Part shown: piece by piece, positions 1 to 7,894 of the stretch
Numbering within the stretch: position 1 is the first letter of the stretch
Layout: every line of letters begins with the position of its first letter
Source: [Enterobacter] lignolyticus SCF1
GTDB lineage: Bacteria > Pseudomonadota > Gammaproteobacteria > Enterobacterales > Enterobacteriaceae
Assembly: GCF_000164865.1 (NCBI RefSeq)
Contig: NC_014618.1
Coordinates: forward strand, 1,550,001-1,614,000
Direction: 5' to 3'
DNA length: 64,000 nt
Notes under the pieces: generated by a model
The model's database searches: none
What the model saw: only the letters and a program-made list of their open reading frames with translations
Told to the model about the DNA's origin: nothing
Position numbers and translations under genes: made by a program

Positions 1-988
1 GGGACCGACCAGCGACGACCTCAGCGCGCTGGCGGCGGCGACCGCGAAAGGGGAAGCGCTGACGCTGCATGAGCCGTGGCTCGCCCAAATGGAGCGCTTC
101 TTCAGCGAGCGTGGGCGGGTGATGGCGCCGAGTAACCGCAAGCAGGCGGAAATTCCCGCCAGCGCGGAGTTTATCGATAACCCGGTGGGCACCGCCTGCG
201 GGTTCGCCGTACAGCTCAACCGTTGCCTGATGTTCTTCACTCCCGGCGTGCCCTCCGAGTTTAAAGTGATGGTGGAACAGCAGATTCTGCCGCGCCTGCG
301 CGCGCGCTTTACCCTACCGGAGCCGCCGTTGTGCCTGCGGCTGACTACGTTTGGGCGCTCTGAGAGCGATCTGGCGCAAAGCCTGGATCACCTGACGTTA
401 CCGCCGGGCGTGACCATGGGTTATCGCTCCTCGATGCCGATTATTGAGCTGAAGCTGACCGGACCGGCCTCTGAAAGCGAAGCGATGCGCAGGCTGTGGC
501 CGGAGGTGCAGCGCGTGGCGGGCGAAAGTCTGATTTTTGAAGGCACTCAGGGATTACCGGCGCAACTGGCGGCTGCGCTTCAGGAAAGAAAACTCGGTCT
601 GACGCTGAGCGAGCAGTTTACCGCCGGGCTGATTGCGCTACAGCTGTCGCGGGCGGGCGCACCGCTGCTGGCAAGCGAAGTGGTGCCTTCCCAGGAGGAG
701 ACGCTGGCGCAGACGGCCCACTGGACCGCCGAGCGCCGGGGGAAGCATTTCGCCGGACTGGCGCTGGCAGTAAGCGGGTTCGAGGACGATTGTCTGAACT
801 TCGCGCTGTCCACGCCGCAGGGCACATACGCCCTGCGGGTGACCTTCAGCGCCACCCGCCACAGCCTGCAGGTCCGTCAGGAGGTTTGCGCCATGATGGC
901 GCTGAATATCCTGCGTCGCTGGCTGGCCGGAAAACCGCTCGCCAGCGAGCACGGCTGGATTAACGTCGTCGAGTCGCTGACGTTATAG
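1..988 (+). CDS. yfaY: CinA-like / NMN amidohydrolase-like protein YfaY (5' end outside window)
   Basis: The reading frame is open from base 2, so the start lies outside the window; about 328 codons are present of a protein that is about 400 residues in E. coli. The visible N-terminal part continues a MoeA/MogA-type (CinA) domain with the motif GPTSDD, followed by a C-terminal domain related to PncC nicotinamide-nucleotide amidohydrolase. In active PncC the nucleophile sits in a motif like ESCTGG; here the equivalent stretch reads LSEQFTAGLIA, so the Cys-Thr-Gly-Gly core is not conserved. E. coli YfaY shares this kind of degeneracy and is thought not to deamidate NMN. Function is therefore unknown. 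It is not obviously cotranscribed with rhmR, because a strong hairpin follows the stop codon. Confidence 0.88.
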   Translation, partial: GPTSDDLSALAAATAKGEALTLHEPWLAQMERFFSERGRVMAPSNRKQAEIPASAEFIDNPVGTACGFAVQLNRCLMFFTPGVPSEFKVMVEQQILPRLRARFTLPEPPLCLRLTTFGRSESDLAQSLDHLTLPPGVTMGYRSSMPIIELKLTGPASESEAMRRLWPEVQRVAGESLIFEGTQGLPAQLAAALQERKLGLTLSEQFTAGLIALQLSRAGAPLLASEVVPSQEETLAQTAHWTAERRGKHFAGLALAVSGFEDDCLNFALSTPQGTYALRVTFSATRHSLQVRQEVCAMMALNILRRWLAGKPLASEHGWINVVESLTL

Positions 989-993
989 CCTTT

Positions 994-1021
994 AGCGGGA
1001 AGATCTCCTGATCTTCCCGCT
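994..1021 (+). terminator. Hairpin after yfaY
   Basis: Perfect 12-bp inverted repeat (AGCGGGAAGATC, loop TCCT, complementary arm) six bases after the yfaY stop. No U-tract follows, so it may act as an mRNA 3'-end stabiliser or an imperfect terminator. Confidence 0.6.
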
Positions 1022-1090
1022 ATCAGTCCAACCTGTTGTACTCCACGCAAAAAAATCCGTGATTTATTTCTCAATTCTGCCCGTTCTTTC

Positions 1091-1196
1091 TCCAGAACTC
1101 TGGAAGAATGGGCGGATTTGACGGACTTCACAATTTCACCTTCGTGAGCCGATCACACTGATTCCAGTATCTCAGACTGGAGTCCAGTATGTTGGA
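1091..1196. promoter_or_regulatory. Putative RhmR operator array upstream of rhmR
   Basis: Inverted copies of TCCAG/CTGGA cluster here: TCCAGAACTCTGGA at 1091-1104, TTCCAGT at 1162-1168, and ACTGGAGTCCAGT at 1176-1188, which abuts the rhmR ATG and covers its ribosome binding site; TCCAGTATGTTGGA at 1183-1196 runs into the coding sequence. IclR-family regulators bind such short palindromes near their own promoters. Assignment to RhmR is inferred from position. Confidence 0.5.
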
Positions 1197-1971
1197 ATCA
1201 AGTAAAGTGCCTGCCCTCACCAGGGCGATCGATATTCTTAACCTCATTGCGCGTATTGGCCCCTGTAGCGCCGTCACGATCATTGAAACGCTGGGTATTC
1301 CCAAAAGTACCGCCTATCTGTTGCTAAGTGAACTGAAGCGTCAGCGTTTTATCAGTATCGATCACCAGGAAAACTACTGTCTGTGGACCAAGCTGGTCGA
1401 GCTGTCGGGGCATGCGCTGAGCAAGATGGATTTACGTGAACTGGCGCGGCCGCGTCTGACAAAGCTCATGGATGAGAGCGGGTTGCTCTGCCATCTGGGG
1501 ATTATCGACCACGAAAACGCGTATTACATCCTGAAGGTGGAATCTCTCTCCACTATCAGCGTGCGTTCTCATGAAGGTAAAAGCCTTTCGCTGTACCGCT
1601 CTGGTATCGGCAAATGCCTGCTGGCGTGGCAGCCGGCAGCCGTACGTAAATCCATTATTGAACAATTGACATGGGAACAGGCAACACCCACCACCATTAC
1701 CAGTCCACAGCAGTTAGAGGGTGAGCTGGAACGGATCCGTCAACGTGGATGGAGCTTCGATAATGGTGAAGATTATCCCGATGTTCGCTGCGTTGCGGCA
1801 CCGGTTTTTAACGCCAGCAACAGTTTAACCGCTGCCATTTCGGTGGTCGGCACCCGTTTACAAATCAACGAAGAGAACCGTGACTATCTGGCGGGTAAAG
1901 CCATTGCCTGCGCCAAAGATATTTCACGTCTGCTGGGATGGAAAAGCCCCTTCGACTCACTCGCATCATAA
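1189..1971 (+). CDS. rhmR: IclR-family regulator of the L-rhamnonate operon, RhmR
   Basis: 260 residues. An N-terminal winged helix-turn-helix (about residues 8-65, with the helix GIPKSTAYLLLSELK) is followed by an IclR effector-binding domain whose C-terminal part contains DVRCVAAPVFN, typical of the family. The start is the ATG preceded by GGAG; that site lies inside a palindrome, which suggests autoregulation. The gene stands first in the order rhmR-rhmD-rhmT-rhmA, with only 13 bases to rhmD, as in E. coli (yfaX-yfaW-yfaV-yfaU). It presumably senses L-rhamnonate or a downstream intermediate; the ligand is inferred from the operon. Confidence 0.9.
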   Translation: MLESSKVPALTRAIDILNLIARIGPCSAVTIIETLGIPKSTAYLLLSELKRQRFISIDHQENYCLWTKLVELSGHALSKMDLRELARPRLTKLMDESGLLCHLGIIDHENAYYILKVESLSTISVRSHEGKSLSLYRSGIGKCLLAWQPAAVRKSIIEQLTWEQATPTTITSPQQLEGELERIRQRGWSFDNGEDYPDVRCVAAPVFNASNSLTAAISVVGTRLQINEENRDYLAGKAIACAKDISRLLGWKSPFDSLAS

Positions 1972-1984
1972 AAAGGAGAACATC

Positions 1985-3190
1985 ATGACTCTACCCAAAA
2001 TTAAACACGTTCGCGCCTGGTTTACCGGCGGCGCTACGGCGGATAAAGGGGCTGGCGGCGGCGATTATCACGATCAGGGCGCCAACCACTGGATTGACGA
2101 TCACATTGCCACGCCGATGAGTAAATACCGTGAATATGAACAGTCGCGCCAGTCTTTCGGCATCAATGTGCTAGGGACGCTGATTGTTGAAGTGGAAGCC
2201 GACAACGGACAGACCGGTTTTGCCGTTTCCACGGCAGGGGAGATGGGCTGCTTTATTGTGGAAAAGCATCTCAATCGTTTTATCGAAGGGAAATGCGTTA
2301 GCGATATTAAGCTCATTCACGATCAGATGCTGGGCGCAACGATGTACTACTCTGGCTCCGGTGGTCTGGTCATGAACACCATCTCCTGCGTGGATCTGGC
2401 GCTATGGGATCTGTTTGGCAAAGTGGTTGGGTTGCCGGTCTACAAACTGCTGGGTGGCGCGGTGCGCGATGAGATTCAGTTTTATGCCACCGGCGCACGT
2501 CCGGATCTGGCGCAAGAGATGGGGTTTATCGGCGGAAAAATGCCAACCCACTGGGGGCCGCACGACGGGGACGCGGGGATCCGCAAAGATGCTGCCATGG
2601 TGGCTGATATGCGCGAGAAGTGCGGTCCGGACTTCTGGCTAATGCTCGATTGCTGGATGAGCCAGGACGTGAACTACGCCACTAAGCTGGCCCATGCCTG
2701 CGCGCCGTACAATCTGAAGTGGATCGAAGAGTGTCTGCCGCCGCAGCAGTATGAAGGCTACCGTGAACTGAAACGTAACGCGCCAGCGGGCATGATGGTG
2801 ACCAGCGGTGAACATCACGGGACGCTGCAGTCCTTCCGCACGCTGTCAGAAACCGGTATTGACATTATGCAGCCGGACGTTGGCTGGTGCGGCGGGCTAA
2901 CCACGCTGGTGGAGATCGCCGCCATCGCCAAATCGCGTGGGCAACTGGTGGTGCCACATGGCTCATCGGTCTACTCGCACCATGCGGTGATTACCTTCAC
3001 CAACACGCCGTTCAGCGAGTTCCTGATGACCAGCCCGGATTGTTCAACGATGCGTCCGCAGTTTGACCCCATCCTGCTGGATGAGCCAGTGCCGGTCAAT
3101 GGCCGTATTCATAAGTCAGTTCTTGATAAACCAGGATTTGGCGTCGAGCTTAACCGTGACTGCAATCTGAAACGCCCTTACAGCCACTAA
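1985..3190 (+). CDS. rhmD: L-rhamnonate dehydratase
   Basis: 401 residues, the size of E. coli RhmD, starting at the ATG behind AAAAGGAGAA; an upstream in-frame ATG would overlap rhmR and is rejected. Enolase-superfamily enzyme (mandelate racemase subgroup) that dehydrates L-rhamnonate to 2-keto-3-deoxy-L-rhamnonate in the cytoplasm using Mg2+. The capping domain comes first, then the (beta/alpha) barrel. Visible metal ligands are the Asp in LMLDCW, the Glu in KWIEEC and the Glu in TSGEHHG; the catalytic His lies in VVPHGSS. It is followed by its transporter and aldolase, which completes the pathway. Confidence 0.95.
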   Translation: MTLPKIKHVRAWFTGGATADKGAGGGDYHDQGANHWIDDHIATPMSKYREYEQSRQSFGINVLGTLIVEVEADNGQTGFAVSTAGEMGCFIVEKHLNRFIEGKCVSDIKLIHDQMLGATMYYSGSGGLVMNTISCVDLALWDLFGKVVGLPVYKLLGGAVRDEIQFYATGARPDLAQEMGFIGGKMPTHWGPHDGDAGIRKDAAMVADMREKCGPDFWLMLDCWMSQDVNYATKLAHACAPYNLKWIEECLPPQQYEGYRELKRNAPAGMMVTSGEHHGTLQSFRTLSETGIDIMQPDVGWCGGLTTLVEIAAIAKSRGQLVVPHGSSVYSHHAVITFTNTPFSEFLMTSPDCSTMRPQFDPILLDEPVPVNGRIHKSVLDKPGFGVELNRDCNLKRPYSH

Positions 3191-3246
3191 TGACCTGTGC
3201 GTTGCCGGTGTAATGGCAGCGCCCTCATTTCGTTGAGGAGCTTGCG

Positions 3247-4536
3247 ATGAGTACTCATTTACTTGATGACGTGGTGAAGAAAAACCGCGCCCGTTTGATT
3301 CCATTCATGTTAGCGCTGTATGTGCTGGCGTTTCTTGACCGTTCGAACATCGGTTTTGCCAAAGAGACCTATCAGATTGATACCGGCCTGAGCAATGAAG
3401 CTTATGCGCTGGGGGCCGGGATTTTCTTTGTGGTTTATGCCTTTCTGGGCGTACCCGCCAACCTGTTGATGCGTAAATTTGGCGCCAGAACCTGGATTGG
3501 CGCCACTACATTGCTGTGGGGATTCCTCTCTGCGGCGATGGCGTGGGCGGATACCGAGGCGAAATTCCTGATCGTCCGCACCCTACTGGGCGCCGCTGAG
3601 GCGGGCTTCTTCCCAGGCATGATCTACCTGACGTCGCAGTGGTTTCCACAGCGCAACCGCGCCAGCATCATGGGGCTGTTTTATATGGGAGCGCCGCTGG
3701 CATTGACGCTGGGTTCGCCGCTTTCAGGCGCGCTGCTGGAGATGCACGGTTTTATGGGCCATCCGGGGTGGTTCTGGATGTTCGTTATCGAAGGTTTACT
3801 GGCGGTAGGCGCGGGCGTTTTCACCTTCTTCTGGCTTGATGACACGCCGCAGCAGGCGCGTTTTCTCACCCGTGATGAAAAGGCGGCGCTCATCAGTCAG
3901 CTGGCGAGCGAAGAAGAGACAAAGGTCACTTCGCGCCTGTCGGATGCGCTGCGTAATGGCCGGGTCTGGCAGCTGGCGATTGTCTATCTGACGATTCAGG
4001 TGGCGGTATATGGGCTGATCTTCTTCCTGCCTACCCAGGTTGCCGCGCTGCTCGGCACCAAAGTGGGTTTTACCGCTTCGGTCGTGACGGCGATTCCGTG
4101 GGTAGCGGCGCTGTTTGGCACCTGGCTAATTCCGCGTTACTCCGATCGTACCGGCGAGCGGCGTAATGTTGCCGCGCTGACGCTGCTGGCAGCAGGGATT
4201 GGTATTGGTCTGTCCGGGCTGGTTTCACCAGTACTGGCGATCGTGGCGCTGTGCGTGGCGGCCGTTGGTTTTATCGCCGTACAGCCGGTGTTCTGGACCA
4301 TGCCGACCCAGCTGCTCTCGGGGACGGCGCTGGCCGCGGGGATTGGCTTCGTGAACCTGTTTGGCGCCGTAGGCGGCTTTATTGCCCCCATCCTGCGCGT
4401 GAAGGCCGAAACGTTGTTTGCCAGCGATGCGGCAGGTCTGCTGACTCTGTCCGGGGTCGCCATTCTCGGTTCGCTGATTATCCTCACGCTGAGCGTGAAC
4501 CGCGCGGTTTCACCAACGGGCGCTGCGCATCACTAA
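3247..4536 (+). CDS. rhmT: L-rhamnonate transporter, MFS (ACS family)
   Basis: 429 residues with about 12 hydrophobic segments. The N-terminus has the LDRSNIGFAKE motif typical of the anion:cation symporter family (sugar-acid permeases such as GudP and ExuT relatives). The start is placed at the ATG six bases after GAGGAG. It sits between the dehydratase and aldolase genes, so it probably imports L-rhamnonate through the inner membrane by proton symport. Substrate comes from operon context and from E. coli YfaV. Confidence 0.92.
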   Translation: MSTHLLDDVVKKNRARLIPFMLALYVLAFLDRSNIGFAKETYQIDTGLSNEAYALGAGIFFVVYAFLGVPANLLMRKFGARTWIGATTLLWGFLSAAMAWADTEAKFLIVRTLLGAAEAGFFPGMIYLTSQWFPQRNRASIMGLFYMGAPLALTLGSPLSGALLEMHGFMGHPGWFWMFVIEGLLAVGAGVFTFFWLDDTPQQARFLTRDEKAALISQLASEEETKVTSRLSDALRNGRVWQLAIVYLTIQVAVYGLIFFLPTQVAALLGTKVGFTASVVTAIPWVAALFGTWLIPRYSDRTGERRNVAALTLLAAGIGIGLSGLVSPVLAIVALCVAAVGFIAVQPVFWTMPTQLLSGTALAAGIGFVNLFGAVGGFIAPILRVKAETLFASDAAGLLTLSGVAILGSLIILTLSVNRAVSPTGAAHH

Positions 4537-4561
4537 TCTTATCTACGTTGTAAGGATCGCT

Positions 4562-5365
4562 ATGAACGCATTGTTAGCAAACCCCTTCAAAGAAGGATTA
4601 CGCAAAGGGGAAGTCCAGATCGGCCTGTGGCTCAGTTCGACCACCTCCTATATGGCCGAGATTGCGGCAACCTCGGGCTATGACTGGTTGTTGATTGATG
4701 GTGAACATGCGCCAAATACGGTGCAGGATCTTTATCGCCAGCTTCAGGCGATAGCGCCCTATGCCAGCCAGCCGGTGGTTCGTCCTGTTGAAGGCAGTAA
4801 GGCATTGATTAAGCAGGCGCTGGATATTGGCGCGAAGACGCTGCTGATCCCTATGGTCGACAGCGCAGAGCAGGCCCGTCAGGTGGTCTCTGCCACTCGT
4901 TATCCCCCGCTTGGCGAGCGCGGCGTCGGCGCCAGCGTGGCGCGTGCGGCGCGCTGGGGGCGCATCAGCAATTATATGGCGCTGGCCAATGAGTCACTCT
5001 GCCTGCTGGTGCAGGTCGAGAGCAAAACGGCGCTGGATAATCTGGATGCGATCCTGGAGGTTGAAGGTATAGACGGCGTCTTTATTGGTCCGGCGGATCT
5101 CTCGGCTTCCCTGGGGTATCCGGATAACGCCGGGCACCCGGAAGTGCAGAGGATCATCGAAGAGAGCATTCGCCGCATCCGCGATGCCGGAAAAGCGGCC
5201 GGTTTTCTCGCGGTCGATCCGGCGATGGCGCAAAAATGTCTGCAATGGGGGGCGAATTTTGTCGCCGTAGGCGTCGATACCATGCTGTATACGGAAGCGC
5301 TGGATCGCAGGTTGGCGATGTTTAAGCCGGTCTCGCCCGGGAAGAGTGTGAAAAGTAGTTATTAA
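4562..5365 (+). CDS. rhmA: 2-keto-3-deoxy-L-rhamnonate aldolase
   Basis: 267 residues, HpcH/HpaI class II aldolase family. It cleaves 2-keto-3-deoxy-L-rhamnonate to pyruvate and L-lactaldehyde using a divalent metal. Family landmarks: LLIDGEHAPN near residue 45, which carries the catalytic His, and GVFIGPADLSASLGYP near residue 175, which carries a metal-site Asp. The gene starts 25 bases after rhmT, behind AAGGA, and is the last of the operon; a pair of REP elements follows it. Confidence 0.95.
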   Translation: MNALLANPFKEGLRKGEVQIGLWLSSTTSYMAEIAATSGYDWLLIDGEHAPNTVQDLYRQLQAIAPYASQPVVRPVEGSKALIKQALDIGAKTLLIPMVDSAEQARQVVSATRYPPLGERGVGASVARAARWGRISNYMALANESLCLLVQVESKTALDNLDAILEVEGIDGVFIGPADLSASLGYPDNAGHPEVQRIIEESIRRIRDAGKAAGFLAVDPAMAQKCLQWGANFVAVGVDTMLYTEALDRRLAMFKPVSPGKSVKSSY

Positions 5366-5371
5366 GTCAAC

Positions 5372-5440
5372 GCCGGATGGCGCTGGGCTTATCCGGCCTG
5401 CTTTCGAAACAGGGGCCCGGTAAGCATCGCGCCACCGGGC
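5372..5440. repeat. BIME: two inverted REP elements between convergent rhmA and glpC
   Basis: First palindrome GCCGGAT...ATCCGGC (5372-5397), second GCCCGGT...ACCGGGC (5415-5440), in the REP style of enterobacteria. The unit fills the space between two converging operons and can stabilise mRNA 3' ends or bind gyrase, IHF or Pol I. Confidence 0.8.
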
Positions 5441-5447
5441 GGTAACG

Positions 5448-6638
5448 TTAACTTAGCGCTCGTGCTAACAGCGTAATGGGGTGTTCACAGCTCAGGCTGG
5501 TGGACATCTCAATCTGCCATTTGCAGGTTTCGCAGTCGGTTATCACCATGTCAGCGCCGCTCTCTTCAATCTGGCGGAACAGCGGCGCGCCGATGGCCTG
5601 AGAGGTGGGGTAATTTTCGGATTTAAAGCCGTAGGTACCGGCAATACCGCAGCACTGAGAATCCAGAACGATAACCTCCAGCTCGGGGATTTTGCGCAGC
5701 AGCTCCAGCGTATAAATCGCCCAGCCCATTTTTTCCATATGGCACGGGGTGTGATAGACCACCTTCATCGGCATCCGGCGCATCGGCAGCGTCTTCCCGG
5801 CGTCCAGCTGTCGCCATAGCCAGCGGGTGACAAGCTCAATATTGTCGCGCAGTCCGGCGTTATCGACATCCAGCAGGTGCGGATACTCATCGCGCAGCGT
5901 GAAGGCGCAGGTTGATGACGTGGCGATCACCGGCAGCTTTTTCTCCTCCACGGCGGTGCGGATCGCGGCGGTATTGCTCTGCGCCTGCTTGCGGGCTTTG
6001 TCTATAAAGCCATTGGCAATCAGCGGTACGCCGCAGCATTTTTCTTTCTCCAGCAGCTGTACGCCGATACCCATTGCGTTCAGGACGCGAATCAGGTCCT
6101 TGCCCAACTGCGGGTTGTTGTAATTCACATAGCAGCCGTGGAAATACGCCACCTGCTGCGGAAACTGCGCCTGCTGCGCCGCTACGCTGCGATACCAGCG
6201 GCGAAAGGTGCCGAAGCCGTATTTCGGCAGCGTGCGGCGGTGGTCGATTTTCAGCGCAAAGTCCAGCAGCTGGCGCACTGGTTTCAGACCGGTTGTGGCA
6301 TTGATTACCGGCGCAAACGGCGTGGACAGCGTTCCCATCAGGTCGGTGTGGCTGAGGATAGCGTCGCGCAGGGTCGGCCTGGCGGTACTGTAGTCCGCCC
6401 GCGCCCGCTGGATGATATCGCCAATCTTCACATCGGACGGGCAGGCGACCTCGCAGCGCTTGCAGTTAATGCAGTATTTCAGCGCCTCGTCGTACAGCGC
6501 GCCGTCTTTCAGACGCAGGCGCTCGCCGTCGGGACCGGCCTGTTTCGGGCCGGGATAGCGCGGGTTGACGCGGCTCACCGGGCAGGCGGTAGTGCACACC
6601 GTACATTTGATGCAGCTTTCAAAACGGGTATCGTTCAT
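5448..6638 (-). CDS. glpC: Anaerobic glycerol-3-phosphate dehydrogenase, membrane-anchor iron-sulfur subunit C
   Basis: 396 residues when started at the ATG that overlaps the glpB stop codon, matching E. coli; a longer in-frame start inside glpB is rejected. Two ferredoxin-type 4Fe-4S motifs lie at the N-terminus (CIKCTVCTTACP and CINCKRCEVACP), followed by two CCG domains with EKCCGVP and SQCCGIAG. The subunit anchors GlpAB to the inner membrane and passes electrons to menaquinone during growth on glycerol-3-phosphate with fumarate or nitrate. It is the last gene of glpABC. Confidence 0.96.
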   Translation of the reverse strand: MNDTRFESCIKCTVCTTACPVSRVNPRYPGPKQAGPDGERLRLKDGALYDEALKYCINCKRCEVACPSDVKIGDIIQRARADYSTARPTLRDAILSHTDLMGTLSTPFAPVINATTGLKPVRQLLDFALKIDHRRTLPKYGFGTFRRWYRSVAAQQAQFPQQVAYFHGCYVNYNNPQLGKDLIRVLNAMGIGVQLLEKEKCCGVPLIANGFIDKARKQAQSNTAAIRTAVEEKKLPVIATSSTCAFTLRDEYPHLLDVDNAGLRDNIELVTRWLWRQLDAGKTLPMRRMPMKVVYHTPCHMEKMGWAIYTLELLRKIPELEVIVLDSQCCGIAGTYGFKSENYPTSQAIGAPLFRQIEESGADMVITDCETCKWQIEMSTSLSCEHPITLLARALS

Positions 6639-7894
6639 CACTGATCTCCTGCGCATTCGGCTATCTGGTGGGCAGCGTGCAGGGCGGTAACGACGCTGAC
6701 GCCGCCGCCGCACCCTTGCGCTATCGGGTCATAGCCGCCAAGCACCGCGCCGATGGCGAACAGATTGTGAAGGCGCTGCCCCTTTCTCTGCGGGCGCAGC
6801 GTATCGTCGGTTATCACCCCAAACTGCTGCCAGGGCTGGGGAGAGAAAAAGTCGGCCTTATACCAGTCGTCGCGGGAGGTGGACTGCATGACGTCGAGAC
6901 CGAGTACCGGCTCCTGAATACCGTCGCGGCTGGCGATCAGCCCGTTGCTGAAGAAGCTGCCGCTGGCCAGCACCGCAAAGCGCGTGCGCAGCTGAATATC
7001 CCCGTGATTGCGGGTGCGGATGGCGCGAATATGCCGATCCTCTTCATCGACCTGCACGACCTCATCGCCGGCAAACCAGGTGCCGCCCGTCTTCACGAAC
7101 TGCCGCTGCAGCTGGTTGTGCAGCCGCATGCCCGGCACGGAGGGCGGCAGCGTCGGCAGTAAAAAGAGCGGGCAGGGGAGCTGCTCGTTCAGCCAGCGCC
7201 AGAGCCTGTCGTCTTGCAGGCCAAAGCAGGCGGGAAGCAGCAGCATATCGTAGCGTCCGGCGACGGGGCGAAGCGCGGCGAGCAGGGCGGGCCACTGGGC
7301 CTCATCGTCAAGGAAGCGGGCAATGGTAACGGCGCGAAATTCGGACGGGTTATCGCGCAGTACGTCGAGCTGCGGGAGGGCCAGATCTTCCGCCTGTGCC
7401 TGGGTGCCGCCGTGGTTGAGCGAGGCGACCGCCAGCTGAGGCTGGAAATCCGGGAATCCGCTGATGCCGATAACGCCAACGCGCGGCGCCAGCTGCTCGG
7501 CGACCGGGACCTCCTGCGGGCTTAGCCATGCCAGCCGCCTTGTGCCCAGCGGCGTCAGGCGCGAATGCGTCGACTCTACGACCCCTTTCATGCGGGCGTT
7601 GCACTGTCGTAGCAGCTGTTCCGCATCGCGGGCATAGCGCAGAACCTGCTCGGCCCCAAGCCGGGAATAGGGGTGCTGCGGCGCCTGGCGAGGCAGCTCG
7701 GCGAGGCTTTGAACAACATCGCTGACCTGGCGGCCGTCGGGCAGATGGCTTAGCAGATCCAGCGAGCCGGAAGAGAAGTGCAGCGCGCTCTGGCCGCGGC
7801 TGATTATCGCGCAGCGCTGCCCGTGCTGCTGTAACGCCAGGCCGCATACCAGGCCCGCAAGCCCGCCGCCGATGATGACCGTATCAAAGTTCAT
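6638..7894 (-). CDS. glpB: Anaerobic glycerol-3-phosphate dehydrogenase subunit B
   Basis: 418 residues. An N-terminal dinucleotide-binding fold (VIIGGGLAGLVCGL) binds FMN/FAD, and the C-terminal region QGCGGGVSVVTALHAA is characteristic of GlpB. It forms the soluble catalytic unit with GlpA and is attached to the membrane by GlpC. Its start lies 11 bases inside glpA and its TGA shares one base with the glpC ATG, so the three genes are likely translationally coupled. Confidence 0.96.
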   Translation of the reverse strand: MNFDTVIIGGGLAGLVCGLALQQHGQRCAIISRGQSALHFSSGSLDLLSHLPDGRQVSDVVQSLAELPRQAPQHPYSRLGAEQVLRYARDAEQLLRQCNARMKGVVESTHSRLTPLGTRRLAWLSPQEVPVAEQLAPRVGVIGISGFPDFQPQLAVASLNHGGTQAQAEDLALPQLDVLRDNPSEFRAVTIARFLDDEAQWPALLAALRPVAGRYDMLLLPACFGLQDDRLWRWLNEQLPCPLFLLPTLPPSVPGMRLHNQLQRQFVKTGGTWFAGDEVVQVDEEDRHIRAIRTRNHGDIQLRTRFAVLASGSFFSNGLIASRDGIQEPVLGLDVMQSTSRDDWYKADFFSPQPWQQFGVITDDTLRPQRKGQRLHNLFAIGAVLGGYDPIAQGCGGGVSVVTALHAAHQIAECAGDQ

